Assembly (NCBI GenBank): GCA_963736975.1 | Contig: CAVTQY010000002.1 | Span: forward strand, 868,001 to 932,000 | Origin: CAVTQY01 sp963736975 | GTDB lineage: Bacteria > Pseudomonadota > Alphaproteobacteria > Acetobacterales > Acetobacteraceae | DNA length: 64,000 nt | Reading direction: 5' to 3' | Shown: piece by piece, positions 18,242-26,878 of the stretch | How the letters are laid out: each line of letters starts with the position of its first letter | Numbering within the stretch: position 1 is the stretch's first letter | Program-made: the position numbers and the translations under genes | The notes under the pieces: model-generated | Told to the model about the DNA's origin: nothing | The model's input: the letters and a program-made list of their open reading frames with translations, nothing else | The model's database searches: none

Positions 18242-18282
18242 GAAATAAAACTTCAATTGTCAAATTGCGGGTCTGCGCCGGG

Positions 18283-19185
18283 TCACGCGGCTGCTTTGCG
18301 CTTCGCCCGCCATTCCCGCACGCAGATCGCACCGAGCGCCAATGCGCCGAGTGCCAGGGGCAGTCGCTTCGGTTCTGGGATGACTCCCGCCGCTATAGGC
18401 TGGCCGGTGGTGTCGTAGGCGTAGCCGATGAGACTAACGAGCGGTCCGAAGTTCGGAGAATTCCCCAGGTTCAGTTCCAGCCAGCCATAATCGGTCTGCG
18501 ACCCGACCTCGAACGTAAACAGGGCATATGCTTTACCGTAGCCTACAAACGTAAAGCTTGTCCGCTGGTTATACCGCGTGAAGCCGCTGGAACCAACTCC
18601 GTGGTGAATGTTGCGGAAGATGTGTTCCTGTGTCCTTTGCCTGAATCGGCTGCTGGTGCTTTCATGCTTGTAGTTGTGCGCCGACCCATAGACCGGCGGT
18701 CCATAGTAATGGTGGAATGTGCCGGTCAGCAGACCGACGTGATAGCGAGAAAATCCGAGGAGACCGTAACCGCGAACGCCCGAACCAACCTGTTTGAAAG
18801 TCTGACCTCTCTTCGCGAGTGCGATAAAGGGTTGACCGAGTCGGTTGGCGCCGGTCTTGGTCCGGAAACTCACTCCGCCCGCCCGTGCCACGCCCGTGCC
18901 CGAATGAGTAGTAAGGCCAAAGCCAATTTTGGTTTTGATGTTGCTCTTCGGGCCGTATCTGAAGTGCGTGGTGGCTTCATAAAAGCCGCCGGGCGAGCGG
19001 GCTCGAGTTCCGGCCACGTATAGCTGATTGCCCCCGGGTAGCGGCACGATGGCGTTCGGACCAACGCCATGCAGGCCGTGGTAGATGATGGCTGCCTCGC
19101 CCGAAGCGCTGCCGGCCGCTATGGCCGCGCTGGTGAGCGCCGACAGCGACGCCCAGCGCCGCAGCCAAGCCGTGTTCTTGCGCAT
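18283..19185 (-). CDS. PEP-CTERM sorting domain protein, paralogue 3
   Basis: 300-aa secreted protein, first of the tandem set in transcription order. The N-terminal signal region reads WASLSALTSAAIAAG then GEAAIIYHG. The conserved core has YALFTFEVGSQTDYGWLELN and YAYDTTGQPIAAG, and the tail is VIPEP, a hydrophobic helix and REWRAKRKAAA. All three paralogues share the FKKGQTFNQ/AKRGQTFKQ-type segment in the middle. Cargo function is unknown; PEP-CTERM proteins are usually surface or matrix proteins. About 330 bases separate it from the divergent protease gene. Confidence 0.8.
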   Translation of the reverse strand: MRKNTAWLRRWASLSALTSAAIAAGSASGEAAIIYHGLHGVGPNAIVPLPGGNQLYVAGTRARSPGGFYEATTHFRYGPKSNIKTKIGFGLTTHSGTGVARAGGVSFRTKTGANRLGQPFIALAKRGQTFKQVGSGVRGYGLLGFSRYHVGLLTGTFHHYYGPPVYGSAHNYKHESTSSRFRQRTQEHIFRNIHHGVGSSGFTRYNQRTSFTFVGYGKAYALFTFEVGSQTDYGWLELNLGNSPNFGPLVSLIGYAYDTTGQPIAAGVIPEPKRLPLALGALALGAICVREWRAKRKAAA

Positions 19186-19513
19186 CTGGTTTTCCCCGGG
19201 CAGGTAAGCTTATCGCGGCGGAACATTGCCGATATCGCATCATCGTGCAAGCCGTATCAATGTTTGACTTTCTGCAATCGAAGCGACGGCGACATCGCAC
19301 GGCCGGCAAGAAGCTGACCTGACCTACGCGATGTGAACTACTTCACAGCGGCACAGGGGCCTGAGGCGCTAAAGCCGTCAATCGTGGCGGATTGGTCCGA
19401 ACTCGTGATGCCGCCCCCACCGCATCTTCTCCAGAGCAACTGAGCGCGCAGGACATCCGGTCGCACAACAGCGCTCCGGCAGCGCGTATCTCATACCACG
19501 AAGGGAGACAGTT
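19186..19513. other. Divergent intergenic region between PEP-CTERM genes and protease
   Basis: No gene seen. It must contain promoters for both directions. The only distinct element is the CRP-like palindrome at 19332-19347. AAGGGAGA just before 19514 is a good ribosome binding site for the protease gene. Confidence 0.5.
19332..19347. promoter_or_regulatory. CRP/FNR-family-like binding site
   Basis: TGTGAACTACTTCACA is a perfect inverted repeat and matches the CRP consensus TGTGA-N6-TCACA exactly. It sits about 150 bases from both the PEP-CTERM paralogue 3 start (minus) and the protease start (plus), so it could regulate either or both. A 16-base match in 64 kb may still be chance, and CRP consensus varies in alphaproteobacteria. 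Confidence 0.4.
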
Positions 19514-20516
19514 ATGTCAGGACACGAACCGCTCACACTGGTAAAAGCTCAGCGACACTGGTCCCGCGACCGGATCAAGGAGTTCGCCTTCCCGCAGCCT
19601 CCACACGCACGAAGTCATGTCGTGTCAAGGCGGCGACGGGATTCTGCCGTCCGTCCGGAGGAACGGCCGGCGACCATCTCGCCCGGCCTGCCTGCGACCG
19701 CCGATATTACCGTGGCGCCGGACCTTTTGCTGCCGCCGCGGCGCTTCCGAGGCGCAGGACGTCCGGTCAACCCGCTCTTCGTCTATCCGCCGGACGGGCG
19801 CCACGTCTTCAAGGACACCACCTATCCGTGGCGAGCCTGCGGCCGCGTTACGACGAATGTGGGACAGGGCTCCGGCGCACTGGTCGGACCGCGACACCTT
19901 CTCACCGCCAGTCACGTTATCGGTTGGACATCGTCGAACGCGGGGTGGCTGCAGTTCCAGCCCGATTTCTATGATGCGGACGTGTTCCCCTCGTCCTACG
20001 GAATCGAGGTGTACTCGGTACGAAAAGCTCAGCTCTGTCGGCGGCGAATACGACGTGGCAGAGGATTACGTCGTGGTGGTCTTGCAGGACCGGCTCGGCG
20101 ATCAACTCGGATGGCTTGGCACGACAACCTACACGAGCGACTGGAACGGCGGGTCGTACTGGAACCATGTCGGCTATTCGGGCGATGTCGGCGGCGGCAC
20201 GCGTCCGGCGTGGGAGCTGTGGTTCAGCATCGCGAACTCATGGCAGCCCGGGTTTTTCGAGACCGGTTCCGGCCAGGACATCGAGACGTTTGCCAGCCTC
20301 AATCACGGGGATTCCGGCGGGCCCGTGTTTGGCTGGTGGGGAGATGGCGGACCGTATGGGGGCGATAATGCCGGGCCCTACATCGTCGCGGTGGTCAGCG
20401 CGGAAGGAACGCTTGACCCGGTGGTTACCGATTGGTCTTCGCGGACCGGCAACTGGCTCGCCGGGGGATCCGAGATGCCCGACCTGTTGAACCAGGCCCG
20501 AGGCGATTACCCGTAA
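19514..20516 (+). pseudogene. Trypsin-like serine protease, frameshifted
   Basis: Peptidase S1-like protein of about 334 codons in two frames. The first frame gives a pro-region and the catalytic histidine in LLTASHVIG, running to YGIEVYSVRKA near 20026. The second frame continues with GGEYDVAEDYVVVVLQD (catalytic aspartate), SLNHGDSGGPVFG (catalytic serine and oxyanion hole) and ends at 20516. All three catalytic residues are present, so the gene was functional before the shift. The shift is at or near the AAAA run at 20023-20026. There is no clear signal peptide in the first 60 residues. Neighbouring secreted PEP-CTERM genes suggest an envelope role, which is inference. Confidence 0.72.
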
Positions 20517-20546
20517 TACAGCGTGCCGGCTGGCTGGATCGCTTGC

Positions 20547-20575
20547 CCCCCGCTGCCGCTTCGCGACAGCGGGGG
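20547..20575. terminator. Bidirectional hairpin between convergent genes
   Basis: A 9-bp perfect stem (CCCCCGCTG with CAGCGGGGG) around an 11-base loop, lying between the convergent protease and hexapeptide-repeat genes. It is GC-rich with no clear T-tract, so termination is inferred from position and stem strength. Confidence 0.5.
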
Positions 20576-20587
20576 TAGCCATGACAT

Positions 20588-21184
20588 TTAGTCCCCGCCA
20601 TGCCGCCGGATCAGGAAACGAGCGTAGCGCGGCATCACGTCCGGCATGAACGTGCCGCCCTCCGGCGGGCGTTCCACGCCAAACACATAGCGCGGGAAGT
20701 CGAGTGCTTTCTGAATCTCCCAGATGCGTTCATGCAACTCGGGCGGCAGGATTTCCGCCGGGTGGCCGACGGCGATCCAGCCCAGCGGCACGACGGCATC
20801 CGGCGGCAGTCGGGTGCGGATATGGACGATGCCGTTGATCCGCACTTCGGCCCGCTCGCCGATGCATGCGCCGTTGAAGACGGTCGCGCCGGTGGCGATG
20901 AAGGCGTTGCGCTCGACCGTGCAACCGGTCAGGTAGGCGTGCGGGCCGACCAGCACGTTGTCGCCGATCATCAGCGGATTGTCGCGCACGCCGCGCAGGA
21001 CCGCATTGTCCATGATGATGCAGTTGCCGCCGATGCGGATCGGCCCGCTCTCGGCGGTGAGCACGGCACCGAACCCGATCGAGCAGTTACGCCCGACCGT
21101 TACGTCGCCGCTCAGCACCGCATTCGGTGCCACGCGTGTGCCCTCGGCGATGCAGGGCGACTTGCCTTCGTGAGCGAGCAGCAT
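20588..21184 (-). CDS. Gamma-carbonic anhydrase-like hexapeptide-repeat protein
   Basis: Left-handed beta-helix protein of 198 aa with repeated [LIV]GxxxxI-type hexapeptides from about residue 15 to 150 (VAPNAVLSGDVTVG, IGDNVLVGPHAYLTG, ERNAFIATGATVFNG). It resembles gamma-carbonic anhydrase/YrdA proteins, which trimerise with a metal between subunits. Only the histidine in GPHAYL is clearly in place; the usual triad is not evident, so carbonic anhydrase activity is doubtful and an acyltransferase or scaffold role is possible. The 40-residue tail contains PPELHERIWEIQKALDFP. Confidence 0.75.
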   Translation of the reverse strand: MLLAHEGKSPCIAEGTRVAPNAVLSGDVTVGRNCSIGFGAVLTAESGPIRIGGNCIIMDNAVLRGVRDNPLMIGDNVLVGPHAYLTGCTVERNAFIATGATVFNGACIGERAEVRINGIVHIRTRLPPDAVVPLGWIAVGHPAEILPPELHERIWEIQKALDFPRYVFGVERPPEGGTFMPDVMPRYARFLIRRHGGD

Positions 21185-21259
21185 GCGGGCACTCCCTATG
21201 ATACGTCACGCGCGGCGGATGCAGTGAAGCTCTGTTGCCGAACGCCTCCTAGGACGCCA

Positions 21260-21278
21260 TCTGGTCAGTATGACCAGA
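21260..21278. promoter_or_regulatory. Palindrome at the antitoxin start, likely autoregulatory operator
   Basis: TCTGGTCA-GTA-TGACCAGA is a perfect 8-3-8 inverted repeat containing the antitoxin ATG at 21270. Phd/VapB-type antitoxins usually bind palindromes at their own promoter and repress with the toxin bound; this position fits. Confidence 0.55.
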
Positions 21279-21584
21279 ACACGGACGCCGGCACCGTCAG
21301 GCGGGCGCGCCTCCCCAAAGGCTCCGCGGCTTGGCCGATGGCCGCTCCAAGACGCCAAGGCACGCTTCAGCGAACTGGTGCGGCGTGCCCGTAGCGAGGG
21401 TCCCCAACTCGTCACTGTTCACGGGCGCGACCAGGTTGTCATCGTTTCCGCCGAGGAATTTCGCCGGCTCAAAGGCGATCGGACCGGAGAGGCGCTGATC
21501 GCCGCCATGCAGGCCTCACCCTGTCGGGATGTCGTCCTCATGCCAAACCGCACCGCGCTCCCTGTGCGCGACGTTGCATTGTGA
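21270..21584 (+). CDS. Phd/YefM-family type II antitoxin
   Basis: 104-aa antitoxin expected to neutralise the PIN toxin encoded next and repress the operon. The Phd core is WPLQDAKARFSELVRRA (about residues 24-40), then VTVHGRDQVVIVSAEEFRRL, the usual DNA-binding fold; the C-terminal 35 residues would wrap the toxin. The first 22 residues (Arg/Pro/Ala-rich) are an unusual extension; no other in-frame ATG, GTG or TTG gives the usual short N-terminus. The stop overlaps the toxin start (GTGA). Confidence 0.85.
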   Translation: MTRTRTPAPSGGRASPKAPRLGRWPLQDAKARFSELVRRARSEGPQLVTVHGRDQVVIVSAEEFRRLKGDRTGEALIAAMQASPCRDVVLMPNRTALPVRDVAL

Positions 21585-22021
21585 CGGGATGGTTGCTGGA
21601 TACCAACATCCTGTCGGAACTGCGTCGCCTTGCCCCTGAGCGTCGAGTGCTCGCCTTTATCGCCGCGCAACCGCGCGATCTGCTGTACGTCAGCACGGCA
21701 ACCTTAGCAGAAATTCGCTTCGGCATCGAGCTGGTCGCGGACGCCAGCCGCCGCGCTGAACTGGTCGGCTGGCTGACCCATACGGTTCGGCCGATGTTCG
21801 CACAACGGGTTCTGGCGATCACGGAAGACGTGATGGTGCTGTGGCGGCTTATGGTCGAGGAGGGTCGCAAAGCCGGACACGCCTTCTCACAGCCCGATCT
21901 CATCATCGCGGCGACTGCATTCCATCACGGCCTGACTGTGGTCACCCGCGACGTTTGCGACTATCGGCGCGCCGGTATCCCGGTGGTCAATCCCTGGGTC
22001 GATGCCGGTGCGCGATCATGA
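21581..22021 (+). CDS. vapC: VapC-family PIN domain toxin
   Basis: 146-aa PIN ribonuclease. Acidic metal-binding residues are visible in LLDTNILSE (Asp and Glu), TLAEIRFG (Glu), QPDLIIAAT (Asp) and TRDVCDY (Asp). Members cleave tRNA or rRNA when the antitoxin is degraded. It starts with GTG overlapping the antitoxin stop, so translation is coupled. The pair stands alone between unrelated metabolic genes, as expected for a mobile or stabilising module. Confidence 0.9.
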   Translation: MTGWLLDTNILSELRRLAPERRVLAFIAAQPRDLLYVSTATLAEIRFGIELVADASRRAELVGWLTHTVRPMFAQRVLAITEDVMVLWRLMVEEGRKAGHAFSQPDLIIAATAFHHGLTVVTRDVCDYRRAGIPVVNPWVDAGARS

Positions 22022-22045
22022 GCAGCCATGCGGTTCACCTGCTGC

Positions 22046-23704
22046 TCACGTCGTATGCCACCCATATTGCTGCGGCTTGCGTCCCGCGGCGTGGTGCAGC
22101 CGGACATTGACCAGCGCCGGTCCGTCGAACGCCATCGCCGCATCCAGCGCGCCGCGCAGCTCCTTCGGGTTTTCCACGTACCAACCGCGCCCGCCGAACG
22201 CCTCCATCATCCTGTCGTAACGCGCACCGATCGTCAGCACGCGCGGCGGCAGTTGCTTCCGATCCTCCGGAAACTCCGCGATCCCGCCGCCGATGCCGCC
22301 GTTATTCAGCACCACGATCTTGACCGGCAGCCGATAGCGGCATGCCGTCTCGATCTCCATCCCCGAGAAACCGATCGCGGAATCGCCGGAGACGGAGACG
22401 ATCGGCCGATCAGGGTGCACGACCGCCGCGGCGATTGCGAATCCCATACCGATCCCCATCGTGCCGTAACTGCCGGCGTCCAGCCGCAGGCGCGGGGCGG
22501 CATTCGGCAATTGCGTGCGGCCGATATCCATCGTGTTGGCGCCCTCGCCGATGATCACCGCGTTGCGCGGCACCCAGGCGCTGATGTCCTTCAGCGCCCT
22601 GTAGTAATTCGTCGGAACCAACTCGTCCTCGATCATCGGCTGGATCTGCTTGGCGTTCGCCGCCGTCTTCTCCGCGATCGCGGCGCGCCAAGGCGTGTCC
22701 TTCGGATAGAACCACTGCCGTCCGGCCAGCGCCTTGTTGAGCTGGCCCACCACGGCGCGGCCGTCGCCGACCAGCGCCACCTCGGCCGGCACGTTCTGGC
22801 TGATCGCTTCGGCCGCGATATCCAGTTGCACGATCCGCACCTTCCTGTTAAATCGCGGCGGCATGCCGAAATGCATGATCCAGTTGAGCCGCGCGCCCAT
22901 CAGGAAGATCACGTCGGCTTCCTGCAACGCATGCGACCGCGCCGCGCCCACCGACAACGGGTGTCTGTCGTCCAGCACGCCCTTGCCCATGGGCGAAGCA
23001 AGGAACGGAAGCTGCGTGCGTTCGATGAAGGCGCGCAGCTCGTCCTCGGCGCGCGACCAAGCCATGCCCTTGCCGACGATCACCAACGGCTTCTCGGCCA
23101 ATTCCAGGACATTCAGCGCCTTGTCGATATCCTCAGCCAGCGCCTGCATGCGCGGCGGCGGCGCGACTGTCGCGGCCTGCTGGACTTTTTCTTCCTCGGC
23201 CTCGCCCAGGATGATGTCGTCCGGCATGTCGAGATAGCTGGCGCCCGGCCTGCCGTAGATCGACTGGCGCACCGCCATTTCCACATAGAACGGGATGCGC
23301 TGGACGTGCTCGACCGCATGAGCGAATTTGCAGAACGGCGCGGCGATCTGCACCTGCCGCTCTTCCTGGAAGGCGCCCATGCCGTTCTGGTAAGTGGGCG
23401 ACGCGCCACCGATCAGGACCATCGGCCAGCAATTCTGCTGCGCATTCGCCAGCCCCGCCAGCCCATGCACCACGCCGGGCCCGGACACCACCAGCGCGGC
23501 CCCTGGCCGCCCGGTCAGGTAGCCGGCAGCCTGCGCGGCGTATGACGCGGACTGCTCGTTACGCATGCCGATATAGGTGATGCCGGCCTGCTGCGCCGCC
23601 GCGGCAATCGGGCCGACCGGAAAGCCGACGATCCCGAACATATAGTCAACACCCTGCTGCTTCAGGCTGCGCGCAATCAGGGTAGCGCCGTCGATCTTGC
23701 TCAT
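22046..23704 (-). CDS. Thiamine-diphosphate enzyme, 2-hydroxyacyl-CoA lyase / oxalyl-CoA decarboxylase family
   Basis: 552-aa ThDP-dependent enzyme in three domains. The N-terminal Pyr domain includes the activating glutamate in MRNEQSASYAAQAAGYLTGR (residues 47-66). The middle domain is about 190-330. The C-terminal PP domain has GDSAIGFSGMEIET and the Mg/ThDP segment ending NNGGIGGG. GEGANTMDIGRT and GTMGIGMGFAIAA are near-identical in character to HACL1 and Oxc, which cleave 2-hydroxyacyl-CoA to formyl-CoA plus aldehyde or decarboxylate oxalyl-CoA. The two cannot be told apart by eye. No formyl-CoA transferase is adjacent, and divergent acyl-CoA dehydrogenase genes favour an acyl-CoA role. 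Initial ATG follows GAGGAACC. Confidence 0.85.
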   Translation of the reverse strand: MSKIDGATLIARSLKQQGVDYMFGIVGFPVGPIAAAAQQAGITYIGMRNEQSASYAAQAAGYLTGRPGAALVVSGPGVVHGLAGLANAQQNCWPMVLIGGASPTYQNGMGAFQEERQVQIAAPFCKFAHAVEHVQRIPFYVEMAVRQSIYGRPGASYLDMPDDIILGEAEEEKVQQAATVAPPPRMQALAEDIDKALNVLELAEKPLVIVGKGMAWSRAEDELRAFIERTQLPFLASPMGKGVLDDRHPLSVGAARSHALQEADVIFLMGARLNWIMHFGMPPRFNRKVRIVQLDIAAEAISQNVPAEVALVGDGRAVVGQLNKALAGRQWFYPKDTPWRAAIAEKTAANAKQIQPMIEDELVPTNYYRALKDISAWVPRNAVIIGEGANTMDIGRTQLPNAAPRLRLDAGSYGTMGIGMGFAIAAAVVHPDRPIVSVSGDSAIGFSGMEIETACRYRLPVKIVVLNNGGIGGGIAEFPEDRKQLPPRVLTIGARYDRMMEAFGGRGWYVENPKELRGALDAAMAFDGPALVNVRLHHAAGRKPQQYGWHTT

Positions 23705-23825
23705 GGTTCCTCCCTACGATGCAGGCGAGATTGGGCGTTTATCGCCGGCCGGGGAAGGGGCGGGCGCATTGCCGCCGGCCCGCCGCGCTGCCACAGTCCG
23801 ACAAGGCCACCGGGAGGGAAACGCC

Positions 23826-25031
23826 ATGGACCTGCGGTTCACGCCGGAAGAAACCGCCTTCCGCGACGACGTCCGCGCCTTTATCCGCGACAACCTGCCG
23901 GCCGATATCCACGAGCGCATGCGGCTCGGCTATTCCCCGCGCAAGGACGATACTGTCCGCTGGCAGCGCATCCTCAACAAGAAGGGCTGGGCCGCGCACA
24001 ACTGGCCGCGCGAGTATGGCGGCCCGGGCTGGAGTCCGGTGCAACGCATGATCTTCCTGAATGAGAACCAGCGTGCGCCGGCTCCGGAAGTGCTTTCGTT
24101 CAATATTACCATGATCGGCCCGGTGCTGATCCAGTTCGGCACCGACGCGCAGAAGCAGCGGTTCCTCGCCCGCGCCGCCAACCTCGATGATTGGTGGTGC
24201 CAAGGTTTCTCCGAACCCGGCGCCGGGTCCGACCTCGCCGCGCTGAAAACCAGCGCGAAGCGTGTGGACGGGCATTACGTGGTGAACGGTTCGAAAATCT
24301 GGACCTCCACCGCGCATCACGCCGATTGGTGCTTCGTGCTGGTGCGCACCAATCCGAACGCAGCGAAACGCCAGGAGGGTATTTCTTTCCTGCTGCTCGA
24401 CATGAAGACGCCGGGCATCACCGTGCGCCCGATCGTTTCCATCGATGGCAGCCATCACCTGAACGAAGTGTTTTTCGACGACGTGAAAATCCCGGTGGAG
24501 ATGCGCATCCACGAAGAGAACCGCGGCTGGGACGTGGCGAAATACCTGCTCGGCAATGAGCGCACCGGGATTGCCCGGCTCGGCAAGTCGCAGGAGCGGG
24601 TGGAGGGCGCCAAATCGATGGCGCGCGATGTGCGCTTCAACGGCCGCCCGCTCGCCGATGATCCGGTGTTCCGCCAGCGCGTCGCGCAGCTCGAGGTCGA
24701 TATGAAGGCACTGGAGATCACTCAGTATCGGGTGGTCTCGGCTTACGCCAAGCAGCGCGACGGCCGGCCCGACCCGCTGTCTTCCGTGCTGAAGGTGAAA
24801 GGCACCGAGCTCCTGCAGGCTTCCACGGAGCTTTGCATGGATGTGGCCGGGCCGCTGGCTATGCCCCATTGGGCCGATGAGCTCACGGCGTTGACCAACG
24901 AACCGGACGCGGAGGCCGAATGGGCCGCCCAGGCGACGGGCAGCTATCTATTCCTGCGCGCCGCCTCGATCTATGGCGGCACCAACGAGATCCAGAAGAA
25001 CATCCTGACCAAAGCGGTGCTGAGGCTCTGA
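23826..25031 (+). CDS. Acyl-CoA dehydrogenase (large FadE-type partner)
   Basis: FAD-dependent alpha,beta-dehydrogenation of an acyl-CoA; 401 aa. Motifs: WPREYGGPGWSPVQ, the FAD/substrate segment GFSEPGAGSDLAALKT, NGSKIWTSTAHHADW, and C-terminal YGGTNEIQKNI. ATG at 23826 is chosen because GGGAGGG lies about nine bases upstream; longer frames lack a ribosome binding site. The stop overlaps the start of a second acyl-CoA dehydrogenase gene, a pairing common for heteromeric enzymes acting on unusual acyl-CoAs (for example steroid side chains or aromatic/cyclic acids). The substrate is unknown. Confidence 0.9.
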   Translation: MDLRFTPEETAFRDDVRAFIRDNLPADIHERMRLGYSPRKDDTVRWQRILNKKGWAAHNWPREYGGPGWSPVQRMIFLNENQRAPAPEVLSFNITMIGPVLIQFGTDAQKQRFLARAANLDDWWCQGFSEPGAGSDLAALKTSAKRVDGHYVVNGSKIWTSTAHHADWCFVLVRTNPNAAKRQEGISFLLLDMKTPGITVRPIVSIDGSHHLNEVFFDDVKIPVEMRIHEENRGWDVAKYLLGNERTGIARLGKSQERVEGAKSMARDVRFNGRPLADDPVFRQRVAQLEVDMKALEITQYRVVSAYAKQRDGRPDPLSSVLKVKGTELLQASTELCMDVAGPLAMPHWADELTALTNEPDAEAEWAAQATGSYLFLRAASIYGGTNEIQKNILTKAVLRL

Positions 25032-26173
25032 TGGATTTCGATCTCTCCGACGAGCAGCGCCTGCTGCAGGACAGCGTCACCCGCCTGTTGGCGGACCGCT
25101 ACGGCTTCGATCAACGCAAGCAATACTTGAAAGCGCCGGAGGGCTGGAGCGCGGCGCTATGGGCCCGCTATGCCGAGCTGGGACTGCTCGGGTTGCCCTT
25201 CGACGAAACGTTCGGCGGTTTCGACGGCGGTCCGGTCGAGGTGATGCTGGTGATGCAAGCGCTGGGCCGTGCCCTGGCGCTGGAGCCGTACCTCGCCACG
25301 GTGGTGCTCGCCGGTACGGCCATCCGGCTGGCCGGCAATGCGGCGCAGCAAGCGGCGATCCTGCCGGCGGTGGCGGAAGGCCGGATGAAGCTCGCCTTCG
25401 CTCATGGCGAGCGGCAGGCGCGCTACGATGTGCCGGACGTGCTGACCACGGCGCGCCGCAACGGGCAGGGCTGGGTGCTGGACGGCGCCAAGAGCGTGGT
25501 GCTGCACGGCGACTCGGCCGACCGGCTGGTGGTCAGCGCCCGAACGGGGGGCGAGCGCGAGGATCCGGACGGGATTACGTTGTTCCTGGTCGATGGGACG
25601 GCGCCGGGCTTGGCTCGCCGTGGTTACGCGTTGCGCGATGAAAGCCGCGCCGCCGAGTTGTCGCTGACAGGCGTCGAGGTGCCGGCGGATGCTGTGCTGG
25701 GCGAGGTCGGGCAGGGCCTGCCTGTCGTCGAGCGGGTGATCGAAGCCGGCATCGCCGCGATGGGAGCCGAGGCGGTGGGCGCGATGGAGACGCTGCACGG
25801 CACAACGCTCGAGTATTCGCGCACACGGGAGCAGTTCGGCAAGCCGATCGGGCAGAATCAGGTGGTGCAGCACCGGCTGGCAGACATGCTGATGTCTATG
25901 GAGCAGGGGCGCAGCATGGCGATGCTGGCGACGATGAGCGTGGAAGAGCCCGACCCAGCCCAGCGCGCCCGTGCCATGTCGATGGCGAAAGTTGGCTACG
26001 GTCAGGCGGCACGCTTCGTCTCCCAGCAGGCGGTGCAACTGCACGGCGGCATCGGCATGACGGAGGAGCTGGCGGTCGGGCATTATTTCCGCCGCTGCAT
26101 GGTGATCGAGCATACATTCGGCGATACGGCGTTCCACTTGGCGCGGCTTGCGGGGGCGGAGGGCCGAGCGTGA
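25031..26173 (+). CDS. Acyl-CoA dehydrogenase (smaller partner)
   Basis: 380-aa acyl-CoA dehydrogenase-like protein, expected to form a heteromer with the preceding subunit. It has the N-terminal helical domain (DFDLSDEQRLLQDS), a central beta domain with degenerate FAD motifs (LAFAHGERQARYD instead of a SEPxAGSD match), and a C-terminal domain with YSRTREQFGKPIGQNQVVQHRLADM and HGGIGMTEE. Catalytic and FAD contacts are often split between subunits in such pairs. Its ATG overlaps the upstream stop. No terminator-like hairpin follows within the 21 bases to the convergent gene. Confidence 0.88.
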   Translation: MDFDLSDEQRLLQDSVTRLLADRYGFDQRKQYLKAPEGWSAALWARYAELGLLGLPFDETFGGFDGGPVEVMLVMQALGRALALEPYLATVVLAGTAIRLAGNAAQQAAILPAVAEGRMKLAFAHGERQARYDVPDVLTTARRNGQGWVLDGAKSVVLHGDSADRLVVSARTGGEREDPDGITLFLVDGTAPGLARRGYALRDESRAAELSLTGVEVPADAVLGEVGQGLPVVERVIEAGIAAMGAEAVGAMETLHGTTLEYSRTREQFGKPIGQNQVVQHRLADMLMSMEQGRSMAMLATMSVEEPDPAQRARAMSMAKVGYGQAARFVSQQAVQLHGGIGMTEELAVGHYFRRCMVIEHTFGDTAFHLARLAGAEGRA

Positions 26174-26194
26174 TCAATTGACCGCGGGGCCAAG

Positions 26195-26878
26195 TCACCA
26201 GATGAGCGGAATCAGACGCCAGCGTACCCGGCGCGTATAATCGTCGTAGCCTTCGAGGCCCATGCGCAGCGCCGTCTCCTCGATCCTGATACGCATACCG
26301 AGCAAGAGGGCGAGGATGGGGACCGTCGTAAGCCCCCACCACGAGCCGAGCACGAGCGACGTAGCGGCGATGTAAAAGAGCGCGCCGAAATAGAGCGGAT
26401 GGCGGACGATGGCATAAGGGCCTGTCGTAACGACTGCCTGCCCGCGGTCCTGTTGTATTTTCACGACCGGCGCCGCGAAGCTGTTCGCGCGCATGACCCA
26501 GTACATGAACAGGATCGCCGCCAGGAGGAGGGCGCATCCTGCCCATTGGATGGAGCGCGGCATCATTGACCAGTGCCAGCGCGCGGCATCCGCTGCCATG
26601 AACCCCATCCCTCCGAACATGAGGAGCAGGATCGGGATGAGGACCAGCTTGTCTGCGAGGGGCTGGTCCTTCTGCAGAGGCCCCTTCAGGCGCTCTTTGA
26701 GCAGGCCGGGATCGACGCGCACCATGTGCGCGCCAAAAACAACCGAGATCGCGACCATTTCACCGAGATAGAGCCAGCCCCCGGCGTAGTCGATGGTGCC
26801 GGCAGTAACGAAGATGATCGCCCCCATGATGCCGAACCAGACAATCGTCTGGACGAGGAGGTTCAGAACGAGACTCAT
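26195..26878 (-). CDS. Isoprenylcysteine carboxyl methyltransferase-like membrane protein
   Basis: 227-aa membrane protein with five or six hydrophobic helices and the ICMT/PEMT C-terminal motif: VTTGPYAIVRHPLYFGALFY near residue 152, then IRIEETALRMGLEGYDDYTRRV. In the family this region binds S-adenosylmethionine. Bacterial members methylate lipids or small hydrophobic acceptors; the substrate is unknown. ATGA overlap with the upstream GbsR-like regulator gene shows co-expression. Confidence 0.82.
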   Translation of the reverse strand: MSLVLNLLVQTIVWFGIMGAIIFVTAGTIDYAGGWLYLGEMVAISVVFGAHMVRVDPGLLKERLKGPLQKDQPLADKLVLIPILLLMFGGMGFMAADAARWHWSMMPRSIQWAGCALLLAAILFMYWVMRANSFAAPVVKIQQDRGQAVVTTGPYAIVRHPLYFGALFYIAATSLVLGSWWGLTTVPILALLLGMRIRIEETALRMGLEGYDDYTRRVRWRLIPLIW

